The position numbers and the translations under genes are program-made. From positions 186,001 through 250,000 of the forward strand of contig CP121458.1 in NCBI GenBank assembly GCA_029690005.1: a DNA stretch of 64,000 nt. The letters run 5' to 3'. Numbering within the stretch: position 1 is the stretch's first letter; every line of letters begins with the position of its first letter. Under the pieces are notes generated by a model. The model was not told the origin of the DNA. It searched no databases and saw only the letters and a list, made by a program, of their open reading frames with translations. Source of the DNA: Prescottella defluvii. Its GTDB lineage: Bacteria > Actinomycetota > Actinomycetes > Mycobacteriales > Mycobacteriaceae. This document shows, in pieces, positions 27,864 through 35,531 of the stretch.

Positions 27864-29051
27864 ATGAAACCCGACCTGATCGAGCACTTCGTAGAGCATT
27901 TCGACCACCACGACGAGCGACTCGGAGCTGATCCCCTCGAGGTGTCGATCGAGATGCAGAAGCGGTGTCCGGTGGCGCACAGTGACGCGCATGGAGGCTT
28001 CTGGGTCGTGTCGGACTACGAGGAAGCCCGTCTCATCATGCAAGACCCGGAGGTCTTCACGAGTGCGAAGTCCGTCCGGGTACCCGCGGGGCCGAAGACT
28101 CGCCCGCTGCCCCCGATCGAGTACGACCCGCCGGAGCACGGCAAGTACCGCAGCCTGATCGCCAAGGCGTTCTCGCCCCGCAACATCAACGCGCTCGAAC
28201 CGAAGATCCGCAAGCTCTGCGACCTCCTGATCGGGCAGTTCCAGGAGAAGGGATCATGCGACCTGGTCGCGGATCTCGCAGCGCCGCTACCGACCACCAT
28301 CTTCACCGAGATGATGGGCCTGCCGGTGGAAGATGCCGAGAAGTTCCACCGGTGGGCGACGCTGATCAATCACCAGGCGCACGAGGGCGAAGGAGCCATC
28401 TCCGCGGGTGAGGCGATGGCGGAGACCATGGACTACCTGAGGGTGATCCTCGACGAGCGCAAGGCGAACCCCCGCGACGATATCGCCACCGCACTCGTTC
28501 AGGCCCAGGTCGACGGTGAGCCGATTTCCGAGGACGACTTGATCCACATGGCCTTCCTGCTCTTCCTGGGCGGTCTGGACACGGTCACGTCGGCCATGTC
28601 GTTCATGTTCTCGCACCTCGCCCAGCGGCCAGATCTGCGGCAGCAGATCATCGACGATCCCACGATCATTCCGGCGGCAGTAGAGGAGTTCCTCCGATTC
28701 GAGCCGGTGATCATGATCGGCCGGGCTGTCACGACCGACACCGAAGTGGGCGGATGCCCGGTCAAGGCCGACGAGCGGATCCTGATCAACTCCATCGCCG
28801 TGAATCGGGACCCCGCGAAGTTCGAGAACCCCGACGTCATCGACTTCTCGCGGGATGCCAACCAGCACATGACGTTCGGCGTCGGGCCGCACCGTTGTGT
28901 CGGCTCGCACCTGGCCCGGCTCGAGCTGAAGGTCGTGCTCGAGGAGTTTCACAGCCGCATCCCGGACTACCGCATCGCGGAGGGTCACACACTGCATCGC
29001 CACATGAACCAGGTCAACGGTCTCGACGAACTTCCTCTCGTCTGGAACTGA
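27864..29051 (+). CDS. Cytochrome P450 (P450cam-like class I)
   Basis: A soluble monooxygenase of 395 residues that would hydroxylate the substrate with O2 and two electrons from ferredoxin. The I-helix is FLGGLDTVTSAMSF near residue 232, the ExxR motif is EEFLR near 272 and the haem loop is FGVGPHRCVGSHLAR near 340, with cysteine as the fifth ligand. The pattern GGLDTV with HMNQVNGLDELPLVW at the end resembles terpene-type P450s such as P450cam. ATG 27864 follows AAGGAG; the frame extends further upstream without need. It is the first gene of an operon with aldehyde dehydrogenase and SDRs. The electron partners are probably the ferredoxin at 17.2 kb and the FprB-like reductase. Confidence 0.92.
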   Translation: MKPDLIEHFVEHFDHHDERLGADPLEVSIEMQKRCPVAHSDAHGGFWVVSDYEEARLIMQDPEVFTSAKSVRVPAGPKTRPLPPIEYDPPEHGKYRSLIAKAFSPRNINALEPKIRKLCDLLIGQFQEKGSCDLVADLAAPLPTTIFTEMMGLPVEDAEKFHRWATLINHQAHEGEGAISAGEAMAETMDYLRVILDERKANPRDDIATALVQAQVDGEPISEDDLIHMAFLLFLGGLDTVTSAMSFMFSHLAQRPDLRQQIIDDPTIIPAAVEEFLRFEPVIMIGRAVTTDTEVGGCPVKADERILINSIAVNRDPAKFENPDVIDFSRDANQHMTFGVGPHRCVGSHLARLELKVVLEEFHSRIPDYRIAEGHTLHRHMNQVNGLDELPLVWN

Positions 29052-29092
29052 CCCGACTCCCGACCACCGACCGCGGCTGCCCGGAAGGAACC

Positions 29093-30555
29093 ATGTACGA
29101 CTCCACCACCTATGACCGGCTCTTCATCGGCGGCGACTGGATTGCGCCGAACGAAGGACGGACCACTACGGTTACCAATCCGGCTTCCGCGGCGGTGATC
29201 GGCAGCGTGCCGGAGGGAGACCTCGTCGACCTCGACCGGGCCATCGACGCCGCGAGGCGCGCATACGACAGCGGACCGTGGCCCCGCATGACGCCACGCG
29301 AGCGAGCCTCGCTGCTGTACAGGTTCGTCGACATCCTCGATGCACACCGTCACCAAGTGGCGTCGATGATCACTGCGGAATCCGGTGCACTGCCGACGCT
29401 CGTCGAAAGCACCCATTTCGGAGCAGGTTTCGGCCGCTTCCGGCACGCTGTCGACCTTGCGACCACCCAACTCGACAAGGTCACCCCTCTGCAAGTGGGC
29501 GCCGGCTCGATCCTTGGCGCAACCGCGACGGTCTACCGACCGCGTGGCGTCGTCGGCCTCATCACCCCGTTCAACTTCCCGCTGTATCTCAACCTGTGCA
29601 AGCTCGGCCCGGCGCTGGCCATGGGAAATACCGTCGTGCTCAAGCCTTCGCCGTTGACGCCGCTGGAAGGCCTCGTGCTGGGCCACGCCGCCGCCGAAGC
29701 CGGCCTTCCTCCCGGCGTGGTCAACATCGTCACCGGTGGCGGAGAGGTCGGCCACGCACTGGTCGGCGACGATCGGGTCGACATGATCAGCTTCACCGGG
29801 TCCGATCGCACCGGCAGCGACATCATGGGATTGGCCGCTCGATCGTTGAAGCCAGTCGTCCTCGAGCTCGGCGGCAAATCCGCCTCATCGTCCGCGAGGA
29901 CGCTCGGGTCGAACAGGCCGCGGACATCGCTTTCAACAGCTTCACCCTCCACGCCGGCCAGGGCTGCGTTCTCCTCACCCGACATGTCGTTCATCGCAGC
30001 CTGCTCGAACAGTTCCTGGACGCGCTGGCCGCCCGTGCCCAGCGCGCGGTCATCGGCGACCCGACCGCCCCCGACACGACGATGGGCCCGCTCATCTCCG
30101 AGGGACAGCGGCAACGTGTCGCCGACTACGTCGAGGTAGGCGCCAGCGAGGGTGGCCGAATCGTCTTCGGCGGCAAGATGCCCGAGCGCCCCGGCTTCTT
30201 CTACGAACCCACGCTGATTCACGGTGTCGGTCCCGGTGCCCGGGTCGCGCAGGAGGAGATCTTCGGCCCGGTCGCCGTGGTACTGCCCTTCGACACCGAC
30301 GACGAAGCGGTCACGATCGCGAACAACTCCCGGTTCGGTTTGTCCGGCGGGATCGTCAGCGCCGACACCGGGAAAGCCTGGGAGCTCGCACGCAGCCTCA
30401 GCACCGGAGCCGTGCGGATCAACGGTGGTGGCACCGCGCTCGACGCCGGCGCCGCGGTCAGCGGCTACGGAGCGTCCGGAATCGGAGCAGAACACGGACT
30501 CGCGGGACTGCTCGAATTCGCCCAACCGCAATCCATCGCGTTCCGCGCGGGCTGA
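29093..30555 (+). CDS. NAD(P)-dependent aldehyde dehydrogenase, frame-disrupted
   Basis: Oxidises an aldehyde to the acid, the expected step between alcohol oxidation and CoA activation. Joined length is about 488 residues. The nucleotide site is FTGSDRTGSDIM near residue 235, the general base glutamate is in LELGGKSA near 258, the nucleophile is the cysteine of HAGQGCVLLTR near 292 and EEIFGPV is near 390. One base seems missing near 29880, just after ELGGKSA. It starts at ATG 29093 after GGAAGGAA, 42 bp after the P450 stop. Confidence 0.88.
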
Positions 30556-30600
30556 CCCACCCTCTCACCCGCCTCGACACCCCTACAGGTTCAGGTACCC

Positions 30601-30672
30601 ATGTCATCTTCTTCTTACCTCCGCGACGTCGACATCGACCTGCAGACCAAGACGATCGGAGCCTACGTCTGA
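30601..30672 (+). CDS. Possible 23-residue peptide or gene remnant, coupled to the SDR
   Basis: An open frame of 23 codons beginning MSSSSYLRDVDIDLQ and ending KTIGAYV. Its TGA overlaps the ATG of the following SDR by one base, the arrangement used throughout this cluster for real gene pairs. The upstream box is weak (AGGTACCC). It may be a translated leader, a small protein, or what is left of a larger gene after a deletion. I recognise no family. It lacks the GVY-like end of mycofactocin precursor peptides. Confidence 0.35.
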   Translation: MSSSSYLRDVDIDLQTKTIGAYV

Positions 30673-31505
30673 TGGACGCACTGGACGGCAAAGTTGCGCT
30701 GGTCACCGGGGCCGCACGTGGACAGGGACGCAGTCACGCGATCCATCTCGCTCGAGCAGGCGCAGACGTGATACTTCTGGACATCGCGCGGCAGGTCGAT
30801 ACGGTCCGCTACCCGATGCCCACGGAAGTCGATCTCGCTGAGACCGCGGATGCTGTACGAGCCTTGGGCCGCAAAGCCTATGGGGTGGTCGCTGACGTCC
30901 GAGACTCCGGTGAGGTCGTGAGGGCGGTAGACGCAGGTGTTGCCGAGCTCGGCGGACTCGACATCGTCGTTGCCAACGCCGGTATATCCGGCTATGGAAG
31001 CATCGAGCATGGCCTGTCCGATACCGCCTGGCACAACGTGCTGGCCACCAACCTGACCGGAGCATGGAACACCTGCGCCGCGTCCCTTCCCCACATGCGC
31101 GAGGGTGGCCGCGGCGGCTCGGTCGTTCTCACCGGTTCGGTCGGGGGCCTGCGAGGTATCCGCAACATGGTGCACTACACCGCTGCGAAGCATGGCCTGG
31201 TGGGAATGATGCGGACGCTAGCTCTCGAGCACGCCCAACACCACGTACGGATCAACGCGGTGCTTCCGACTTCGGTCCGGACTCCGATGATCATGAACCC
31301 CACCACCTTCAGGCTCTTCCGTCCGGATCTGCAGGATCCAACCGAAGCGGACGTACGCGAGGCATTTCAAACCGCCCATGCTCTACCCGTGCCGTGGATC
31401 GAGCCCGAGGATGTGAGCAAGGCCGTGCTCTTCCTGGTGTCCGACGATGCCCGCTACATCACCGGCGTGGCGCTACCGGTGGACGCCGGGGCACTACTGA
31501 AGTAG
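30672..31505 (+). CDS. Mycofactocin-type SDR oxidoreductase (carveol dehydrogenase-like)
   Basis: An intact 277-residue SDR. The motif VTGAARGQGRSHAIHLARAGADV followed by the inserted IARQVDTVRYPMPTEVDLAET is characteristic of the actinobacterial subfamily that uses tightly held NAD(H) and mycofactocin, and that includes carveol dehydrogenase. The active site is YTAAKHG near residue 170, and NAG lies near 102. The subfamily assignment is from recall of these motifs. It probably oxidises a hydroxyl introduced by the P450. It would need mycofactocin genes elsewhere in the genome; none are in this window. Confidence 0.87.
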   Translation: MDALDGKVALVTGAARGQGRSHAIHLARAGADVILLDIARQVDTVRYPMPTEVDLAETADAVRALGRKAYGVVADVRDSGEVVRAVDAGVAELGGLDIVVANAGISGYGSIEHGLSDTAWHNVLATNLTGAWNTCAASLPHMREGGRGGSVVLTGSVGGLRGIRNMVHYTAAKHGLVGMMRTLALEHAQHHVRINAVLPTSVRTPMIMNPTTFRLFRPDLQDPTEADVREAFQTAHALPVPWIEPEDVSKAVLFLVSDDARYITGVALPVDAGALLK

Positions 31506-31549
31506 CGCGGTGATCATTAGACATCGCGGTGGTGATTCTTTGATGGGTA

Positions 31550-32680
31550 ATGCAATTCACCGGTAGTGCTGCTGCCCGGGACGACGTCAGGAGTGCAGAA
31601 GTAGTGTTCGATGTACGAACCCTCACCGTGGCGGACGTCGCCGACGGTGGCGTGGATACGCCGATTCTCGGGGACGCCGGCAGCGTGTCCGTACCAGTCG
31701 TGGTCGTCGATCTCGACGACGAAACCATCGACGGAAAGACGGCTTCGGCCGCGGCTGTGCGCATCGGCGAGCATGATCGTCTGTTCGTCGGCCGGACCAC
31801 CCGCGCGGTGCCGGCAACGCTTGCACCGTTGACCGCGTCCCTCGACCTGACGTACACCGCAGACGTCGACTCGACGGATTGCAGGACGGTGAGCACCGAT
31901 GATGTCGACGCCGCCGTGACGGCGTTCGTCGATTGCGTGCAGCGGTTCCCGCAGTCGGCGCTCGTTGCACGGCAGGTATTGGCGATCTCACAGACGCTAC
32001 CCATCGATCGTGCGATCGACGTCGAATCTCTCGCGTACTCGACGCTGCAAGGCGGAGCGGAGTTCCATGGCTGGCTCAATGAGCGCCGAAAGTTGGGACG
32101 TCCGCTTCCGCCGGCGCCCGGTGCGGACCCGGTCCTGGTCGATCGCAAGGGCGGTACCCTCCACATCACACTCAACCGACCCGAGCGGCGTAATGCGTAC
32201 GGGACCGCGTTGCGCGACGCCCTGGTCGAAGCCCTACACCTACCGGTACTCGACGACACGATCACGAAAGTCGTACTCGGGGGCACTGGTACGTCGTTCT
32301 GCGCGGGAGGCGATCTCGACGAATTCGGCCATACACCGGACACTTCGACCGCTCATCTCATCCGGACGCGAGGCGGCGCCGGTCGTCTGATCGCTCGACT
32401 CGCCAATCGGACAGAAGCGCGGTTGCACGGACACTGTGTGGGTGCGGGAATCGAGATCCCGGCATTTGCCGGGCACGTGGTAGCCGACCCCGACACGACC
32501 TTTCGGCTACCGGAAGTTTCCATGGGCCTGATTCCCGGGGCAGGTGGCACCGTGAGCGTGCCCCGTCGCATCGGGCAATGGCGCGCGATGCACCTTTTCG
32601 TGACAGGAAGCGAACTAGGTGCGCGGCGGGCGCTCGAATGGGGCTTGATCGACGAGATCGCGACAGATCCCGACCTGTAG
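31550..32680 (+). CDS. Enoyl-CoA hydratase/isomerase with an N-terminal extension
   Basis: An intact 376-residue protein. Residues from about 195 form the crotonase domain (LHITLNRPERRNAYGTALRDALVEAL, SFCAGGDLDEFGHTP, LHGHCVGAGIEIPAFAGHVVA, LPEVSMGLIPGAGGTVSVPRRIG). The first 190 residues have no crotonase character. They are acidic and valine-rich and contain two cysteines, and resemble nothing I can name. The start at ATG 31550 has only a weak ribosome site. The second oxyanion loop keeps GAG but shows EIPAFA where true hydratases have a catalytic glutamate region. It is the last gene of the P450 operon. Confidence 0.8.
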   Translation: MQFTGSAAARDDVRSAEVVFDVRTLTVADVADGGVDTPILGDAGSVSVPVVVVDLDDETIDGKTASAAAVRIGEHDRLFVGRTTRAVPATLAPLTASLDLTYTADVDSTDCRTVSTDDVDAAVTAFVDCVQRFPQSALVARQVLAISQTLPIDRAIDVESLAYSTLQGGAEFHGWLNERRKLGRPLPPAPGADPVLVDRKGGTLHITLNRPERRNAYGTALRDALVEALHLPVLDDTITKVVLGGTGTSFCAGGDLDEFGHTPDTSTAHLIRTRGGAGRLIARLANRTEARLHGHCVGAGIEIPAFAGHVVADPDTTFRLPEVSMGLIPGAGGTVSVPRRIGQWRAMHLFVTGSELGARRALEWGLIDEIATDPDL

Positions 32681-32711
32681 TCCATCCGGCCAGAGCGAGG
32701 TGCCGATGTGC

Positions 32712-33524
32712 TCAGATCAGGTGCGCATGCTTCGCCAGCCGTCGGCGCATGTCCCGCAGGTAGTACGTGGCCGTGATCTGGCGCAGCGGACGCGGGACGC
32801 GGCGGTAGACGACCGGCAACACCGTCATCAACCGGTCGAAGCGGCGCTGGTCGCGTGGGCTCCACGGCAGCGCGAACTGGTCCCGGATCCGCGGCGGCAA
32901 CAGGCCGATCGTGAGGAAACGCTGAAGCGGCATCGTCATCCGCACCGGCAGCGGCGCCCTGCCGCCGGAGAGCAGTCCGCGCACGTACGCGCGCACCTGG
33001 TCGTCCACCGCGGCGGTCTCGATCATCCGGTCCCAGTACGCGTCGAACTCGGTGCGGGTCGCCGGCCACATGTCCTCACCGACCTGCAGCACCGTCCCGT
33101 ACACCGCCGACTGCCGGTACAGCAGCTCGGCGTCGGCGTCCGACAGCGGCCCGAAGAACCGCTGGTACATGTCGAAACCGTTGCGGTACAGGGTGGCTGC
33201 GACCCACAACTGCAGTTCCGGATCGAACGCGTTGTACCGCTCCGAGCGCACCGGGACGTGCGCCCGGTTCACCAGGCGCACCACCGCCTGCTTCTCCTCG
33301 GTGGTGCCGAGGGTGACGGCGTACACGAACGTCATGGTGGTCCGCAGCCGGTCCAGTGGCCGCTCGAGCGTGGTGCTGTGCTCGGCGACGCCGCGGCCGA
33401 CACCCGGCACCGCGAGCTGCAGCAGCACGGTCGCGCCGGCCCCGATCAGCAGCATCGACTCACCGACGAAGTCCGCCAGGTCAAGTCGGCCCTCGTCACC
33501 CACTGCGACAGCGTGATTCGTCAT
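32712..33524 (-). CDS. MpaB/DUF2236-family oxygenase
   Basis: An intact 270-residue protein of the family that contains latex-clearing protein and fungal MpaB. The family core is visible as FVYAVTLGTTEEKQAVVRLVNRAHVPV near residue 65 with its histidine, then YNAFDPELQLWVAATLYRNG. The hydrophobic stretch ESMLLIGAGATVLLQLAVPGVG near the start is typical. ATG 33524 overlaps the GntR stop by 4 bp. Members bind haem and cleave or oxidise alkene chains in the few known cases. The substrate here is unknown. It is the third gene of a leftward operon headed by the acyl-CoA dehydrogenase. Confidence 0.8.
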   Translation of the reverse strand: MTNHAVAVGDEGRLDLADFVGESMLLIGAGATVLLQLAVPGVGRGVAEHSTTLERPLDRLRTTMTFVYAVTLGTTEEKQAVVRLVNRAHVPVRSERYNAFDPELQLWVAATLYRNGFDMYQRFFGPLSDADAELLYRQSAVYGTVLQVGEDMWPATRTEFDAYWDRMIETAAVDDQVRAYVRGLLSGGRAPLPVRMTMPLQRFLTIGLLPPRIRDQFALPWSPRDQRRFDRLMTVLPVVYRRVPRPLRQITATYYLRDMRRRLAKHAHLI

Positions 33525-34201
33525 GCCCAGATCCCGACTCGTTCGAGGTGCGCGACGAGCCGCTGCGCGGCGTCGTCGAATTGGATGCGAGTGTGCCGCA
33601 CGACGGCGTCGAGGTCGCCCGCGCGTAGTGCGTCGATCAGGCTCGTGTGCGACGCCACCGCCAGCGCTCCCCACGCCGGATCGGTCGCGTACAGCTGGTA
33701 GGGCGTGTACCTGGCGGCGTTGAGCAGGAACCACGCGAGCTTGGGTCCGCCGCCGATCCGGCACAGTTCGCGATGGAACTCGTACTCCGCGTCCGCGATC
33801 CGCTCGGGATCCGCCGCGTCGACCGCCTCGCTCAGCACGTCGTTGAGCGCCGTCAGCCGCGCGAGGTCCTCGGCGGACGCCGCCCGCGAGGCGCGCACCG
33901 CGAGTTCAACCGTGATCTGCCCCTGCAGCCAGAAGATGTCGTGCACGTCGTCGCGCTCGAGCGGCGAGACGACGTAGCCCCGGTTGGGCACCGACTCGAC
34001 CATGCCCTCGCCCCGCAGGGTCAGCAGCGCCTCCCGCACCGGCGTGACACTGACACCGAGTTCGGCCGCGGTCTCGTCGAGTCGGACGAACTCACCGGGC
34101 CGCAAGCGCCCCGACATGACCGCACCGCGCAAGTACGCGGCCACCGAGTCGGACAGCTGCGTCTTGCGCAATGGACGTGTGGGACGCACCGGAGCAACCA
34201 T
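33521..34201 (-). CDS. GntR/FadR-family transcriptional regulator
   Basis: An intact 226-residue regulator. The winged helix is near residues 12-75 (VAAYLRGAVMSGRLRPGEFVRLDETAAELGVSVTPVREAL, then GMVESVPNRGYVV). The C-terminal FCD-type domain follows, with metal-ligand-like positions in EYEFHRELCRIGG and SHTSLIDAL. It starts at ATG 34201, 8 bp after the acyl-CoA dehydrogenase stop. It probably controls its own operon and the divergent aldehyde dehydrogenase operon through the palindrome at 35478-35498, responding to an organic acid or acyl-CoA. Confidence 0.9.
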   Translation of the reverse strand: MVAPVRPTRPLRKTQLSDSVAAYLRGAVMSGRLRPGEFVRLDETAAELGVSVTPVREALLTLRGEGMVESVPNRGYVVSPLERDDVHDIFWLQGQITVELAVRASRAASAEDLARLTALNDVLSEAVDAADPERIADAEYEFHRELCRIGGGPKLAWFLLNAARYTPYQLYATDPAWGALAVASHTSLIDALRAGDLDAVVRHTRIQFDDAAQRLVAHLERVGIWA

Positions 34202-34209
34202 GTCGACCC

Positions 34210-35352
34210 CTACAGTCCGAACGTCTTGCCGATGATGTCGCGCTGGATCTCGTTGGTACCGCCGTAGATCGACGACACGAGGGTCTTGCGGACGTGCCCC
34301 TCCATGTCGAACTCGGTGGCGTATCCGTATCCGCCCATCATCTGCATGCCCTCGAGCGCCACCTTCTTCGCGGTCTCGGTCGCCTTGAGCTTGACCATCG
34401 ACGCCTCCCGCGGAAACAGCTTCGCCGGGTTCGCGTCGACCAGCCGTGCAGTGTTGTAGACGAGCAGCCGGGTGCACTCGATCTCGGTGGCCAGGTCCGC
34501 GATGCGGTGCCGCAGCACCTGGAAGGTTCCGACAGGTCGGCCGAACTGCTTTCGCTGCGTGATGAATTCGAGGGTGTCGTCGAATGCTCGCTGCGCGGTG
34601 CCGAGCATCATCGCGCCGAGGATCAGCCGTTCGATGTTGAGCCCGGTCATCAATTGCGCCCAACCGTTGCCGACCTCGCCGACGACGGCGTCGTCGGGCA
34701 GGTGGACGTCGGTGAGATAGAGGTCGTTGACCTCCTTGCCGCCCATCGTGTCGATGCTGCTGATCTTGAGGCCCGGGGTGTCGGCCGGCAGGTGGAACAT
34801 CGTCAGACCCTCGTGCTTGGAGCCGGTGCGGTCGGTGCGCGCCACGAGCAGGATGTTCTCGGCGAAGTGCGCGTTGGAGCACCACGTCTTCTGACCGTTG
34901 ATCAGCCAGCCGTCGGAGACCTTCTCGGCGCGGCAGCTGAGGTTGCCGACGTCGGAGCCCGCTTCGGGTTCCGACATCGAGATCGACTCGGAGGCGCCAC
35001 GGACGATGCCGCCGAGCACGGTCCGCTTCTGCTCCTCGGTGCCGAACTTCCCGTATGCGGCACCGGTGATGAGCGTCGGCCCGATACCTCCGATCGGCGC
35101 CATCCCCCGCGCGCACTCCTCGAGGAGGATGCACATGTCGACCGCGGTGCCGCCCGATCCGCCGTACTCCTCGGGCACGGTGATCCCGAGCCAGCCGAGG
35201 TCGGCCATCTTCAGGTACAGCTCCTGGTTGTGGCTGTGCTCGCCGCGGCCGGTGAGCGCGTCCCGCTGTTCGCGAGTGCCGCACTCCCGGCGGCAGAACG
35301 CGGCCACCGCCTGCGCGAAATCGTGCTGCTCGGGGGTGAAGTCGATCGTCAT
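34210..35352 (-). CDS. Acyl-CoA dehydrogenase
   Basis: An intact 380-residue FAD enzyme. It has LGITVPEEYGGSGGTAVDM near residue 55, SMSEPEAGSDVGNL near 130, FGRPVGTFQVLRHRIADLATEIE near 262 and YGGTNEIQRDIIGKTFGL at the end, whose glutamate is at the catalytic-base position of the main family. ATG 35352 (MTIDFTPEQHDFAQAV) follows a GGAG box; the longer frame upstream is not protein-like. It is the first gene of the operon with the GntR regulator and an MpaB-family oxygenase. Confidence 0.93.
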   Translation of the reverse strand: MTIDFTPEQHDFAQAVAAFCRRECGTREQRDALTGRGEHSHNQELYLKMADLGWLGITVPEEYGGSGGTAVDMCILLEECARGMAPIGGIGPTLITGAAYGKFGTEEQKRTVLGGIVRGASESISMSEPEAGSDVGNLSCRAEKVSDGWLINGQKTWCSNAHFAENILLVARTDRTGSKHEGLTMFHLPADTPGLKISSIDTMGGKEVNDLYLTDVHLPDDAVVGEVGNGWAQLMTGLNIERLILGAMMLGTAQRAFDDTLEFITQRKQFGRPVGTFQVLRHRIADLATEIECTRLLVYNTARLVDANPAKLFPREASMVKLKATETAKKVALEGMQMMGGYGYATEFDMEGHVRKTLVSSIYGGTNEIQRDIIGKTFGL

Positions 35353-35477
35353 TGGCCTGCTCCTGCCTGCAAAGAATCGAGTGACCGAGTTCCCTGTGGC
35401 CCGGCACGGGGCGGCACGCCGCGCGAAGGGGTTGTCCGTACCCGCCGGGCCTAATAGTGTGAGCGTCACCACAGTAA

Positions 35478-35498
35478 ATCACATCAAATATATGTGAT
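35478..35498. promoter_or_regulatory. Palindromic operator candidate for the GntR regulator
   Basis: ATCACAT and its exact complement ATGTGAT are separated by seven bases (CAAATAT). It is an AT-rich island in GC-rich DNA, 34 bp before the aldehyde dehydrogenase start and 126 bp before the acyl-CoA dehydrogenase start. Its position in the divergent promoter fits control of both transcripts by the GntR regulator. Confidence 0.55.
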
Positions 35499-35531
35499 GC
35501 GATCCCACTGGAGATCCGGAGGTAGTTCGAC

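Noticed and set aside
27479..27931. Open frames between the importer and P450 operons
   Set aside because: They are arginine/proline-rich with no motif, overlap on both strands and cover the operator sites, so the gap is treated as regulatory DNA.
30601..30672. Mycofactocin precursor peptide (MftA)
   Set aside because: The 23-residue peptide lacks the conserved GVY-like C-terminus and there are no mft maturation genes nearby.
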